A DNA stretch of 64,000 nucleotides from Pogona vitticeps. Lineage: Eukaryota; Chordata; Lepidosauria; Squamata; Agamidae. Every line of letters starts with the position of its first letter. The stretch's first letter is position 1. Made by a program: the position numbers and the translations under genes. The notes below the pieces were generated by a model. That model was not told the DNA's origin. It did not search any database and was given only the letters and a program-made list of their open reading frames with translations. Positions 1 through 14,100 of this stretch are shown piece after piece. The stretch lies in contig NC_135786.1 of NCBI RefSeq assembly GCF_051106095.1, positions 87,022,001-87,086,000 of the forward strand, written 5' to 3'.

Positions 1-1244
1 TTAAGACTTTAATGTTTGAAAGCCCATGCCCTACTTCTAAGAGTGCCCTCTAACTATATTCACAGGAGGAGTCAGTTTGTGTTCTTCCAGGTGATACTGG
101 AATGTACCGTAATTCCTAGCCTCTCTCACTCTTGTTTATCATAACTATGGAGAAAACCCATTGTAGCTCAGCAGTATCTGGAGCGCTACACATTTTCCAC
201 CTCTGTTCTATACTGCTATTCATGTTCACATCCATAGTTCTTGCATATAGCTTTGTTTAAGGTAAATCAACTTCTGCAAAGACAAGCCTTTACAATTTTT
301 CAGAATTCTTAACTACCATATAGAGATTTTTCCCCCCGAAAAAACTGTATTTGCAGGTTTGAAGAGGAAAAAATACACTTCTTGATGCACTTCTTACAAC
401 AAAATCTCACAAAACACAGCAGAGATAAGACAATAAGTTATGTTATGGGCAGGGGAAATAGGAAAGAAGACTGCTTAAAAACAGCTGAGTTTTCACAATG
501 CCTTGAAAGCGCTATTAGGATCACTGTGACTCAGTTCCAACTTGATGGCATATAAGAAGCTAGGAATTTTCAAAATGATTAAAGATTAATAACATTCAAA
601 TTATTAATTTGTTAAAATAATCAATGGTATTTGTTGAATAGATAGCAAAATATTTCCCCCCTCTCTAATAACAAGAAAACTCAGAATCACCCAACAAAAT
701 TGATTGGCAGTAGACTCAGGTCAAATAAACAAACTATTACCGCATATAGGGCTTATTTTTAAAGAAGTAGTCATATAAGTCTGTCTCGGGCGCATTAGCA
801 AAAAGAAAAAAGAAAAGAAAGCCAAAGCAATAGCACTTTAAAGACTAAACCTTTTATTTTAGTGTGAGCTTTGATGGGTCAAAGTTCACTTCCTCTGTCT
901 GAGATGATCCCTTTCTTTTGCCAACACATAGAATGCCATGAACCTGTGATGGTTCAATGTGCTGAGATTTGCCTTTATAGCTCCTCTGTTATGAGTTTCC
1001 TGACATTTTAAGATCTTTAATTACCTTCATTTGCTGATTGCTTTCTTTGCCAGAGGTGTATTATGTCTAGTGGACTTTTTCTGTTGTGGCACTCCAACTG
1101 CAGAACATTCTCCCCAGAAATGTACACTTGTATTTTAGGAACATTTTGGCCACCTTGTCCAATTCCCTTAAAAATTGGTTCTTTTCCTGGCCAATGAAAA
1201 TACAACGAAGTATTTAAAATCTCTTATACTGTAGGTAAAAAACT
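1..1244. other. AT-rich DNA, nothing recognised
   Basis: No exon-like frame or clear repeat on either strand. In mammals PRKACB lies on this side of SAMD13, so part could be its 3' flank; nothing in the sequence proves it. Confidence 0.4.
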
Positions 1245-1344
1245 TAGTGCCACCTTAAAGATTAACTTTCATTTGGAAGTGGACTTGTCCACAAAAGCTC
1301 CCACTAAAATATATATATAAAAACTAGTCTTTAAGGTGCCACCA
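1245..1344. repeat. short element with inverted ends
   Basis: The ends tagtgccaccttaaaga and tctttaaggtgccacca are inverted copies. The same motif (agtggcatcttaaagacaaa) occurs near 36567-36590. This belongs to a common squamate repeat whose class I cannot fix. Confidence 0.4.
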
Positions 1345-1639
1345 TGTTTTTGTCTTTTTTTACTTTTACTTTTACTTTTGCTTTTACTGATAAGGAAAGG
1401 AAATGTTACGGTATATAAGCAATACACTTCTCCCTTCAACAATTCTGGGGTTAGGGGTACCAGACCTGTGTATTTCAAAAACCGTGTATAACTTTAATAT
1501 CCACAAAAACATAAAGACAAAGCATAAACAGTTGATTCACACAAAGAAATTAATTTACTGTATTAGCTCTACATACCGGATGATGATTACAAAACTCTAC
1601 AATTCATATTTACGAAGGTGTTCATCCCTGTCATCACGT

Positions 1640-2530
1640 TAAGTAGGAGGGGATAAAGTGTATCATTACAGAAATACATCACAATTTCAGTCTGACATTT
1701 TTGCTTTTTAATTTCTCTAAAAATATTTCTATTCCTTTTTCCACTGTTTTAGTTTCAGTGCCCGTATTATAGAAGAATCCATGTTGTAAAAGGTCAGAAA
1801 AAGCAGCCTTGAATAATTGGAACCATTCTGCAATATTGTCTAACATCAATTTGTTTTCTGGCACTGCTGCTTCTACGTTCTCTTCCTCATTGCTTGCCAC
1901 TAGTTCAGAAGTGCTCATTTCGATCAAGCTGTTTTCTGTAACTCCTCTAGTGTGGTGTCTATTAGCTCTTGAATTTCTCCACTATCCATAACTTGAAATC
2001 CTTAACCTCCACCTTTTTGGCCATACTCACAATCTCTTCCATGGTTTTCTTGATTGGCTCTGTCATATGTCCTAACAGGTCATGCACAAAATCTGGACAC
2101 AGTTTTCTCCAGCAGGAATTTATTGTTTCAGGCTGGATGTCTTTCTCGGCTTTTTCTATAACAACGATAGCATCTTTAATGGCATGCTCTTTCTAAGCTT
2201 TTACAATATTCTATCAGGGTTCTCTTCTGCAGCACTGACAATCCTTCCCACACAGTATTGTGTATAAGGAGCCTTAAAGGTCCTTATGACCTCCTGATCT
2301 AGAGGCCAAAATAGAGACGTTGTATTTGGAGGCAGGTAGACCACTTTGTCTTCGGACAAATGCTGGCTCTATGGCTTGGAAACGGGGATGAGCACCGCGC
2401 CCTGGAGTTGGACACGACTGAACTAAATGTCAAGGGGAACCTTTATCTTTACCTTTACCTAGACCACTTTAATGCCTTTGGCACTGAACTCATGGGACTC
2501 TGAGTGGCCCCCACAATATCTATCAGGGGG
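1640..2530 (-). mobile_element. decayed Tigger/pogo-type transposase, interrupted by a SINE
   Basis: Read on the - strand, 2530-2470 and 2337-1640 give fragments of a Tc1/mariner (pogo/Tigger) DDE transposase. Visible pieces are SHEFSAKGIKVVYLPPNTTS, PLDQEVIRTFKAPYTQY, and a C-terminal part with EPIKKTMEEIVSMAKKVEV. Stops and frame changes are present, so it is dead. A SINE at 2348-2460 sits inside it. Only the C-terminal half of the transposase is present. Confidence 0.8.
2348..2460 (+). mobile_element. Sauria-type SINE 3' part with 10-bp target duplication
   Basis: It contains the Bov-B-like tail (gacacgactgaactaaatgt, then caaggggaacctttacctttacct). Direct repeats AGACCACTTT at 2338-2347 and 2461-2470 flank it exactly, marking insertion into the older Tigger copy. 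Confidence 0.8.
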
Positions 2531-4938
2531 GGAACAGTGTATAATGAGTTAAATGAGTTAAAGGAATTCCATGTCATATACTGATACTGTTCTGTCATAA
2601 TACATTTATGTATCAGTACATTTTAATGTATTTTCAATTCTGCATGCTTTTATCATATTCTTATTTGGTACTGTACATGGACAATAATAAATTATTGATT
2701 GACTGAACCAGCACTAATGTTACAAACCCTTTGGCAGGATGATGACGTTTCTATTTTCCCCAGGATTTAATAATGCCCCAGGCAGCAACTACATAGTCAA
2801 ATGTTGCAGGACTTGCTGTAAGTGTAAAATGGTTGAATTCACTTTTTAGTTTTTAGTTTACTGATCACATGACACAAAGCCCAGTTCAAATCAGTCCAAT
2901 CCTTTTTGCTGGAGGTTTTTTCCTCTGCTGCTGTGGGCATCTCCTTTTTTCAAGCCTGAAGAATTCAAACAGACTTTTCCCTAGGTGAACAATTGCTTTG
3001 TTCTCCAAAAGGACGGTAGGAGATTTGATGGTGGGTGGTTTCCTGGTGACATACTAAGTCGAGTGTTATATTTTGGACAGCAGGAACACCCAGCCCTGCA
3101 ATCTTTCTCTCTAGTCTTCCCATACTGTTGTTTTTTTTTAAAAAAAAAATTGCTGAGTTTAGCACTAGATCACCTTATCACTACATTATATACTCCAGCA
3201 AAAAACTGTGACAAACTACAGTAGACTACTGTACTATGTTTCTGTTGTATGTATTTGTTTATCATGGAGAACTTTAGAAAACTTCCCTTTTCCCTAACTT
3301 TGTGCAAGATTTTAAACAGCCCTATAGCTTTACAATGAATTGTAAAAGGAGAGATGACAGAGATAAAAGGAAGGGGGGGCTGTGGCATCAATCAAATCAG
3401 GTCAGATTGAGGGGCAGCGTGGACATTGGCACTTAAATAATTAGCAATCTCCGGGTGGTCATCTAATTCAAACAGATGCATTCCATAGGCTGTGAATCAA
3501 GCTGTAGCAAAGCTGAATATCTGCCATTCGGCTTCCCAGTGTAGTTGCAGCTTCAGCCTGTGTGCAGCGACTTCAGGTTGTGCAGAAACTTGTTCCCTGT
3601 TAGTAATCATTGTGAAGGATATTTATTTGTAGGACCTTTATTTGGTTTTAAGTTGTTTTTATATACCTTATACAGAAGTGTGGAAACCATAGCATGAAAG
3701 TCAAAGGACTGTTTTAAATAGGCAGTTACAAAAATTCTTATTTGATTGTTAAACCGTACAAGAGTGGCTTGTTTAATGTGTCTGACAAGTGACCAACAGC
3801 TAGCTCTGAATGGCTTTCAAAGCAGAGGTTAGAAAGCAACCCTCTCAGACGCAGGATCTGCACACCTCACAACAACAGATTTAGGGGAATCACCAGAGCT
3901 CAGGCATCTCTCCACCTGAAGGCTTGGTGGAAACAGGACGCCAGCTTAAGGCCCCTCGGTTTTTGCACCAGCCGGAGTCTCCCAGGGAGGTTCTTACGAC
4001 CTCTTTTGGCTCCTTTAGTTTTTAGGCAGACCAGCCCCAATTGGGGACGCGGGAATAGCGGCCTACCTGGTTCAAGAGAGAGGAGGGTCGTTTTTACCTC
4101 CCCAAGTCCGCCTCTAAAAATAAGCTGTGGGACGTGGAAGCAGGTAGGACGTGCCTCAGCCGAAGCAGCTGAGTTACAAGAAGAAAAAACACGGCCAGGT
4201 CATTTGAGTTGGTCACGATTGCCGCCTATTGCGCGGGGAGGAGGAAAGTTCCCAGCCGTGGGCCTTCCTCATTAGAAGGGCCACGATTCCGTAAATTCGC
4301 TGCTCTAAAAGTGCTTCATTAAATCCCCGTTGTATTCTCCCCACCGGCCTGCATCCCGATTCCTAACTGTTAGCACTTATCCCACCCCACCACACGCACG
4401 CGTGCAGAAAATTTTAAAAAAAAAAAAACACCTTTAAGAATACAGTATTTAGGATGCCTTTTCTGGCAATTGATGAGCAATATAAGTTTCGGCATGAATT
4501 AAGCCATTCTTTTAATTTTAAATAGCCTGCCAGGTCGTAGGACCCAGAAAAAAAAAGGAAGAAAAAAAATACATTTTAAGTTTTGTCACTGGAAGTTTCC
4601 CAAACCACACATTGCTTTCGTTTATTCCACACACCCTGCAGCTTTCACACACACCCGCCCCCAGCATTCGGGGTTTTATACGTGTTTTTTTTATTATTAT
4701 TATTATTTCAAATGAAGCTGAAGCCTAAGCAAGAGGTAGACGGATTTGTTGACTTTTAAACCTCCCGATCTTTCAGACCTCCCTTTGGCAGCTGCTGCTC
4801 TCTCTTTCAGTGGAGTTTACATACAAAGGTGATGTGTTTGGTGTGTGTGCGGGGGGAGGACGGAGGACTGCAGCGCCAAGCGGCCAATCCACCTTGAGGG
4901 ACTCGCGATCTTCCAGTGCAAGATTCTTCGTGGAGGGT
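2531..4938. other. SAMD13 upstream region, no gene
   Basis: AT-rich to about 3800, then rising GC with scattered CpG to the promoter. The open frame at 4006-4275 has no recognisable protein and is probably chance. Confidence 0.45.
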
Positions 4939-5110
4939 CTATAAATATGATGCATTCCCAAAGGGTCTATTTTTGTAGTTTGGGACTACGACTCCCAGCA
5001 TGCCTTCCTCCCTGACAGCTTATTTCTGATTGGCTCCACCGTGTTCTAGTTGGAACTCTGCATGTGGCTGCTGCTGTGCTGGGAAGAAGGCAGTCTTTTG
5101 CTGGCTGTAT
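4939..5110 (+). promoter_or_regulatory. SAMD13: SAMD13 promoter and 5' UTR
   Basis: Just upstream of exon 1 there is a TATA-like TATAAAT at 4940-4946. A near-perfect ZNF143/STAF motif, ACTACGACTCCCAGCATGC, lies at 4985-5003 (known consensus ACTACAATTCCCAGCATGC). An inverted CCAAT box (ATTGG) is at 5029-5033. The surrounding 3.9-5.1 kb is richer in GC and CpG than the flanks. A TSS near 5030-5080 is inferred, not seen. Confidence 0.6.
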
Positions 5111-5132
5111 ATGTATGTATATATGAGAAAAG
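5111..5132 (+). CDS. SAMD13: SAMD13 coding exon 1
   Basis: ATG at 5111 (a second in-frame ATG at 5123) runs to AAAAG followed by a consensus donor gtaagt at 5133. The leftover G joins TT of exon 2 to give a Val codon, so the phase fits. An in-frame stop lies upstream at 5027-5029, so translation should start at 5111 or 5123. The N-terminus (MYVYMRK) differs from the human isoform I remember. Alternative first exons are therefore possible, and the Met codons inside exon 2 could also be used. Confidence 0.65.
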
Positions 5133-8100
5133 GTAAGTCAGCTCTGCTCGGTGCTCCATTTAGAACGGGATGTTTTCCTTCCTTTTTTAATTGTTATTTT
5201 CCCCCCACAGTTCTTTTGTTCCTGACCTAGTTAATGGTGAGCGCTTCCCTGTAGCCGCTGCTTTCAAAAGGCATGTTTTATATTGAAGTGTGTTTAGAGA
5301 AATTTAACCAATCCTAAACTGGAAAAGCAAGATTGAGTGATGCACTGTGGATGATCCCAAACGGATAAAGAAATATGTTCACAGGGGATTACTGCACACT
5401 GGAGCACTGTGGAAAAACAACAACAACACACAACTAGTGATTTCTCCCTCCATTGATTTTACACATGAGCTGTTTCTGTTCCTTCTCATAGGAGAGCTTT
5501 AATTTAGTCAAGCAGAAAAGTGGAGCCCTTATGTGTGTGAGAGACATTTTCATTATCTTTTATAACACGTTTCCCTTTAGGCATCTCTAATCCTTTCCAA
5601 AGTCATTTACATAGGGAGAAATGCAAGTGTTTGGTTTGTTTATTTCAAACCTCTTCCAAATTTCCGTTGAAATGCTTCAATTTTTTAAAAGTTTGCCACA
5701 ATGCATCGCTAAGTCTTGTGTGGGAAGTTTGTCTCATTATGACATGGTTCTGACACTTTGACGGAGGTTAAAAGCATTGTCACTGCATAGTTAAAAAGCT
5801 GTTCAGGGATTTCGAAATGTTAGATGTATAATTATTTTCAATTGGGGTTACCTCAACCTGTTCTTTTTTTTTTTTAAGAAATAAAAGAATTGTGTTGCTT
5901 TATCTCACTTCCAACTTTAACAACATGCCAAAAAATGAGCTAGAGAAGGAAAGCATTTTGGCATGAAATGTAGGAAACTACGTACCTATATCCAAACCGT
6001 CCTCATCCCAATTTTTTGCCAGAAGGATATGTGTTCTGGCAGACAGGATAAAACGTGCACTTAAATTCTTTCTGTACCTGTGTGTGTTCATGTTACTGTC
6101 CTCAGTAGTTTGGTTTTTAAGGCAAAGAGCCCCAGTAATCAGGCACCTCTTACTGGAGTTTCTCTACAACGGTGGAAGGAATGGGAGGATGTGGGGAGGG
6201 AGAGGTGCAGAATTCTCTTTCTACCCCAAAGTCTGAACTAGATGCAAACAGTTACAACAGTTGTGTGAAATCCCATTTTTAAACCTGAATACCCATTCAG
6301 GGGGGAGAGCACAAAGGTAGTGTTGTGTTTACTGGAGTGTATGTCTCCAAAACTATATCCTCTTACAGACAGGATTTGTTGCAACACAGGCGCTCCTGGA
6401 TTTGACAATGGGGCTCCATTTTCGGTACCCAGCCTAAGTCTTTGAATGACCATGAAAAAGAGTATGCACATGCTGAGGTAGGTCCTTATGCGTACCACTG
6501 TGTAGCCACAACAAAGAGCCCCCGTTTGTCTAGAATGAGGGAAGAGAGCTTCCAGGTCATGTACCTATATTTTCAAAGAGACGTTTGATTTTTCACTTAG
6601 CCCATTCAGAAATCGACTCCATTTATAAATTCCTGAAAGTCACAGTGTTGGTCTATTACAGCAGAAAACAAGAAAGAAGGTCATGGCACCTAGAGTACTA
6701 GCATGCTTTTATTGGACTTCTATTTTCTTAAAAGTGAGCTGTAGTCCATGAAACATATGCCAGATGAAATTTGTTAGACATTAAAATGCTTCAAGACTTT
6801 ATTTATTTATTCATTTCATTTCTATCCCGCCCATCTACTCATTTTTTTCCTTGCATTTAGGCCTGTATACGTGTTGGTCCAAAAGAGAACAGTTGTTGGT
6901 TGGTTTTTCTTACTTTTCTTGTCTTTTTGTGTGTGTGTGTGTACCTGTGGTTGTGTGGTAGGTATGGAGAGTAACACTCATGACCCAGATGTGATTTCCA
7001 CAAATTGACTGGCTGAAATCTCCCCTGCACAGCTCCATGTGCGCAGTGCAAAGGATGGTTAGCAGCAGCTGAGAACTGCCCCTGATCCAAGGCATCCTTG
7101 GGTGACTTCAGGGTGGGTGTGACTCTGTTGCATTCCCATTTCTCATGACAAGCTGTGCAATGGGATTTGAGCTACTGATTGGCCTTAGACAAATAGCCAT
7201 TCTCTCAAACACCTCCTCCTCAGTCTGCACCTTGAGGATAATTATGGAAGGGCACTGCTGGAAGAAAGAGTTTGTGGGAGAGACAGCTAGATGGAATATG
7301 TGGCCACAGACTAAACAGAACTGTGAACAGGAATACTCCTTGCTGCAACATTTTGTTGCAGCCAAATCTCAGCTACAGGTGTTTCTTCTACAATAAACAA
7401 ATAATTTTAAAAAATTATCAGGGAAGAAACGTTTCATTGTTTTCTTCTCTTTTTCTATACTTCTGTAACATGTCTCCAGTTTTTTAAGTTCAGCAACTTT
7501 ATTCTTTGATGTTTTAATTTTTAAACCCGTTGTTCAGCATAAATGGAAAAACAGCCATTTTTCTTTTATAAACATATTTATTTGTATAGTACCTTCATAC
7601 ACCTAGAAGCAGCGTACCCTCAAGTTAAGCCTGAAGAGGCAGTGAAGTTATGATTTTAACACATGAATAAGTCCATGTGGGAGCAGCTGAAATTTTTAGT
7701 GCTTTGAAGATACCAGAAAGGGCTTGTTCAAGATTATATTACAAATCAGAACTGGAGCATCACTAGTGAAATATAACAAGTTACTTTTAATGAAGTTCCT
7801 TTTTTAATAGCTAAGTCGTAACTGCATTACATTAGGATTGGAACTTGCCATTATTTTTTTTCAATAACCAAGGCATGACTGAATTTCATTGTTATTGTAA
7901 CATAATGAAGAATGACTTTACTCCTTTTGCAATATAACTAATTCTTCATTACATTTGTAATTATGGGTAAAGAAAGGATATCACAAAATTCAAGCATTGG
8001 CTTCTGTTGGGCCTCTTGCTGCTGTTTTATGCTGTGTTGTGGATGTTGGAGTGATGGTCAGGGGGGCTGAAGAAAGCAGACCCCCCCACACACACACCAG

Positions 8101-11100
8101 TGCAGTAACACAGGATTGTACTGCCTGTGCCAGCATTGCATTGCAAAAGCCTTGATCTACAATTTGTTTTTGTTTTTTAAACCACACTCCGCATCTTGCT
8201 TGGGAAATGGCAATGCTCGTACCAGTGATGCACTTATGTTACTGCACCGGTGGGACTTTCTGCTCAGCTGGAAAATGAATGAGCAGCCTATTTTGCCTGT
8301 AGAGTCGTTGGACAGAAAAAAGAGTAACTATAAGCAGCAGTGGCCAGGAGTCCTATTCATTTGGGACCTGGTGTCCAGGAAGCTAATAAATCAGCCTATT
8401 TGGTGCTGACCTGAGTCCTGTTTAGGAGCCACATGTCCTGCAGGTATTAAATGCACATCTTGACAAGCAGCCCTGGTGTGGGTGGTAAAGAACACTTTAT
8501 ATCAAAGCAAGACAAACTTTAACACCCACCACCATTTGATCTCACAGTGGATGAACGCTCATGTTACCAAATGTGAATGGTGAAGTAGGGTGTGTGTGTT
8601 TGTCAACCTTGCTGCCCCACCCCCATTTCCTCTTAGTTCTGATCTCATTAATGTTCTGAGATTTGTATGTGATGCATGGATGGGGAGAACACTCCATGTT
8701 AATTAGATGAGGGATGGCTATAGTGATGGCTAACTGGCCCATAGGGACGTGTAAATATGCTGGGATTTGAAATCTGTTGACAGCAACAGAAATCTATGCC
8801 AAAGCACATTTATCCTGTAACTGTTATCCATTATATAATCCAGTAAGACATTAATTTCCTCATTTCTTTTAAACCTCAAATCATGGAGTGGACAGGGAGA
8901 AATGCTTATGGAGTTTAGTATTTTATTTATGAGGGGACAGTAATAATATTTTTCAAAAAAGATCTTCATAATAGCAAACATTGGTATTTAACTAAAAGGA
9001 AAGCCAATTCAAGGAAACTAGCTTGCAATTTGGAGTAATAAAATGAACTTCTGTTGTGAATTCATAAACACATATGACTCCTGCATTTTGTGGGCAGGGT
9101 GCTAGATCTTGAATTGAAAACATAGAAGGAGAAATAAGAACTGTTAGATACCTTGGTGCAGGGGTTCCCAACCCCCAGTCCTGTTCCCGGTGCCGGTCCA
9201 TTGCCTGGGCCGGGCCGGGCCATGGAGACAGATCTTCCAGGGGGCCCCCACACAGTCCCTTTGCATATGTGCACGTCCCGCAAGCATATACCCCCACCCC
9301 TTCATGCATGTGTGCGAGTGCGCGTGCGCCGTGCAAGCACTCCTGGCCCCTTTGCGGCTGTGTGTGAGTGTCTGCGTGAGCAAACACCATCCCTTTGTGC
9401 ATGCACGTGAGCGCAGGTGGTGCCCGCCCCCCTGCACACACACACCATCTCCCCCCCCAGCCAAAAAGGTTGGAGACCACTGCCTTAGTGGTTTAAGCAT
9501 CTGGCTGCAGACTCAGAAGTTTGGAGTTTGATTCCCTGCTGGGCCTCCTTGACAGGGGCTGGACTTGATGATCCATAGGGTCCCTTCCTAGCTTTGCAGT
9601 TCTTGCAATCTTGAAGACTTTCCTTCCAGCTTGTAAAATAAGAATCTTACCCATGTTTTAAATTTTGCTGGCTCTTAACTCTGTGAGGGTAGCGAAGAAC
9701 AGTTAGATCTTTCAGCAATGAAGCATTTCTCGCCACTTTCTCCATGTTAGGAAAAGCTTAATCAGCTAAATTTCTGGGTCAAACTTGTGTTATAGGAACA
9801 AGAGGAGGAAGTACATAAGATCGAAACTGCTGTAGTATAAGGAGCAAATTTCTGGGTTACCCGTTATTGAGTAAAAAGATACTCATCCAACAAGTTTTGC
9901 AAAATATTTATACTAGTTTGATATTTGGGTTGCAGCATGAGGTGTCAGAGCTAATTCCAGTTGTTAATTGCAACAGCATCCCTGAGATGTATTGGCTGGG
10001 CCTCTTTTGATTGTGACTAACATGTGGGTTTAGCTTATAGAACTGGAGAGGGCTTTTGGAGCTATCTAGTCCAATATCATGCAGGAAACATGCAGCTAGA
10101 GCAGATGGCCATCCAGTGTCTGCTTGCAAATCTCCCACAAGGGGGAACCATTTCATCTCCTTAGGTAACTGGTTCCATTGTCAAACTGCTCTTTCCGGTA
10201 AGGTGATTCTTGCTGCAACTTGAGTCCATTAGATATAGTCCTGCTTTTGGGATATCTGCAACCATATATTCTCTCTGTGTGATAAACTCTCAAGTTTTTG
10301 AAGAGTTCTATCATGCACCCCACCCCACAGATCTTTCCTTTGCAAGATTAAAAATATATCATTGCTTCAGCCTTTCCTCAGAGGATTTAAAATACCGGTC
10401 CACATTTTATTGAATAATGAGCCTGCATTAGATTTTGTGCGAATTGTATATTTGACACTCCATTTGTTACCACAACCAGTATCTTGCAGCATTAAAAGAG
10501 GAGAAGAGGCTGAATACTGTATTAGGGGAAGAAAGAGGTAGGAAAGCTAGGGTGGCTTGTCAAGAGACAGTGTGGCTGATGAAAGTGGGAGGAAAGGAGG
10601 CAGTGACCAGAAAAATAGGAACTCAAGAAAGCAGCAACTGTATCATTAGCCAGAGTGCACCAACCTACCGCTATTTAGCAAACGGGTAGTATTGATTTTC
10701 TACAATGGTGTGAAGTTACATGCCTGAAAATTCTACAGTCTGGGGGCAAGGCTTGCACTGGCTCCATGAACCGCCACTCCCCCTTCCTATTATTCAGTGT
10801 AGGCAAGGCTGTCATCACCGGAGATGAAAAAGAGGGCATGGGTAAGGTTGTTGAGTTTCTACGCAAGAGGTAAGTGTGACCAGGGCATTCTCTCACATTG
10901 CTGATCCCCACCCTGCTCCCAACAAGGTAGATTGCTATTACCTCTTGCAGCACCAACTTCCTCCAGCATTAAAAAAATTAATCATAGTTTAGATTATGGG
11001 TGACATGCTGGACTCTGCTTAATCTACAGTTGAAGCATTAGGTTTGGGGTGAGGTAAGGTGACACAGAGGCTCTGCCTATGGTTTCTTAATGTCGCCTCA

Positions 11101-14100
11101 CAGATTAGTCACAAATGTTAGCCACTGATGCTTCTATTGTCAAGTGATGTTTCTTTGTGTGAAGAACGGTCCTAGTTAAAGTCTGATTTAAGACCAACAA
11201 GTTGCCATATGAAATGCTACAGGCCATAATGTTAGTTTTTGAGTCTCTCCAAAAGGAGTTCTAGCATGGGTGTCTTCTTGGGTGGCCCAAAATCACTTCA
11301 CAAGAAAGAATATGAGCCATGTCCTTAGCACTTGGAAGCGTAGCCCTAATTATCACACAACACAGTGTCTTTTCTATATCATCTCCCTCTGTCTCTCCAT
11401 TTATTTCCTCTACCCACCCCTGTATTTAGATGATTGCCAGACAAATGGCTCCTCATGGGTTGTTGTTCTAAAACACTAAGGTACACCATCTTTTTCTCCC
11501 TAAGATTTTCCAGTGTGTGTGTGTGTGTAGGAATCCAGTATTGGAGGATGTGATGGGAAAAACAAGGGAAAGTTACAAATGGATGAGGACAGCATTTGAA
11601 GCCAGCGCAGAATTAAGTGATTAAAGCAGGGTAATGGTGTGATAAAAGCCTTATCTGGAACTGATTTGCTTCAGTTGTGGAAAGATTATTTTATTGTACC
11701 AAGTGATAAGCATGAACGGGCCTACATTATATAACATCCTCTATTAATGTTATTTCAGGTAGTACCGTCGGATGGTTTGGGAACAATGTTCATTTTGTAA
11801 AGATGCCAATCAGAAAGAAAGAGAGAGAATTTGCAGTTGGAAGTCTCCTCTGATTGATCTTACTTATAATTCTGACACAATAGTTTGCAATCCAAAGTTG
11901 TGTTTTTCTAAGGCACCCATTCTGCACTTCTGTGTAGGAGGTTGGAATTTGTTCTTCACTTAATTATTCAACATTGTAATCCATGATCTATGTAAGAATT
12001 TAGGATTGTATTAAATGATGTGTTGATATTGAGGATGCCTTACTGATTCCATGCAATGCTCAGGTGTGTTTCATAATATCAAGAAGTGATCCAATAACAT
12101 TTTAAGCATTGTATTATAATCTGTGTTACACTGGCACAGTGATAATAGATAATATCAAATGCTAACCAGAAGCAGCTATTTTGGGAGGATAGAATTGTAG
12201 AATAATGGAGTCAGAAGGGCCTAAACGACCATCAAGTCCAACCCCCTGCTCAATGCAGGAATCCAAATCAAAGTAGATCTGACAGATAGTTGTCTCGTTT
12301 TTTTTTTCTTGAATGCCACCAGTGTTGGTGCATTCACCATTTCACAAGGTAATTGTTTCCATTGTCATACTGCTTTAAGAGTTAAGAAGTTTTTCCTAAT
12401 ACTCTGTGATGATCAAGAACAGATCCTGGCCTTCCTCTGTATGACAGTTTTTCAAATATTTGAAGACTGCTATCCTGTTGCCCCTCAATCTTCTTTTCTC
12501 AAGGCTAAACATGGCCAGTTATTTCCGTCTTCCCTCTTAATGTATGGTGTCCAGAACTGGACACAGTACTCTATATGAGGTCTAACCAGTGCCGAATAGA
12601 GGGGGACCCAGTATGTCACAGGATTTGGAGACTATACATCTGTTAATGCAGCCCAAATTAGTACAGTATTTGCCTTTTTTTGTTTTTGTTTTTTGCAGCC
12701 ACATCACACTGTTGGCTCATATTCAACTTGTGATCTATAACAATTCTAAGTTCGATGGTTGTTGTGGGTTTTTCGGGCTCTTTGGCCGTGTTCTGAAGGT
12801 TGTTCTTCCTGACGTTTCACCCGTCTCTGTGGCCGGCATCTTCAGGGGACTAGAGTAGGAACTCTGTCCTTCTTGCTCGTAGTATTATTGAGCAACATAC
12901 GCCCCCCATTTTACTACTCTATGTTTGTTTTTTTCCTCCTAGATGTACAACGTTGCATTTGTCACTGTTAAATTTCATTCTCTTCTTAGGCTGACTATTC
13001 TGTAGTTCCCAGGTTCTTCCTTTTTGCCCTTTTTGAAGATAGAGACAAAACGTTAGCCGTCCTCCAATCATTTGACATTTCACCTATCCTCCATGATTTC
13101 AAGAAAATTCCATTCAAAAAACCTCTGGCTTACGAATGTGGGATATTGTGCTCCTGTATCCATGATTCAAAAAGCCAGGAAGTGGCCCAATATTCAGTTG
13201 TTCTTTGTTTCCCATACCCCTGGTATTTGTATATAGATATCAGCGATTGTGAGATTTGTGGTTGGTTTTCCTTCATACATTTGTATGAATTTTATTATTG
13301 GACCCTATTAGAGTTACTCCATCTGTTCGTATAGTGCATGAGCCTTCATCTACCTTTACCTCTGAGCTTGCATCTCCCTCCTCCTTCTAATTCAGTAGGA
13401 AGCCCTCCTGATGAAATTCTTCATGCTGTGGCCAAACACATCCTTCCCAGGCCTTGTGGGGTGCAGCCAATCAGTTGCCAGTGGTCCATCTTCCTGGAAG
13501 CGTAGCCGTGGTCCCAGAATCCAAATCCCTCATGTTGGTACTGTACTGCCTTCGTAGCCTACTGTTTACCCAGACTATTTTCATTTCCCTTTCTTTTCCT
13601 TTGCTGAGTACTGGTGATATGGCAGTGTTGCCTTCTTTTTCAGATGAGCACCTTACATGAACTAAATGTGTACATTTCATTATCTTTGCCAGGTTACTCA
13701 TATCCATGACTCATAGGGTAAATTGCATAGATTTTCTGCTGTTACAATTGACTGGTGCTTAGATGTAATTTTTTTTTTAAAAATGTAAAATTAGTTCTTG
13801 TATGAGATAGAGCTACAAAATGCCAAGATTTAATTCCCAATAAGTTATCTGTATGCACATAAGTATTTATTTGCTAGGTCAAGCTAAGGTCAAAATAATC
13901 TAGCCAGGATTTTTTTTCTCAGAGTCTTTTTGTTGTTACATGACCTCAGGTTGCTTCTGATTTATGACCCTATAGATGAGAGCTCTCCAACATGTCCTGT
14001 CCTCAACTGCCCTGCTCAGCTCTTGTGAACTCAAGCCTGGGTTTAGGCAGTCAGTCCATTTTGTATTTGATCTTCCTCTTTTCCTGCTGCCCTCCACCTT

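Noticed and set aside
4006-4275. 89-codon frame near the promoter
   Set aside because: Lies in GC-rich upstream DNA, no match to a known protein, no splice phase compatible with SAMD13 exon 2 seen.
8992-9531. Several frames over 100 codons on both strands
   Set aside because: They fall in the GC-rich interior of a hAT element flanked by an 8-bp duplication and have no conserved protein features.
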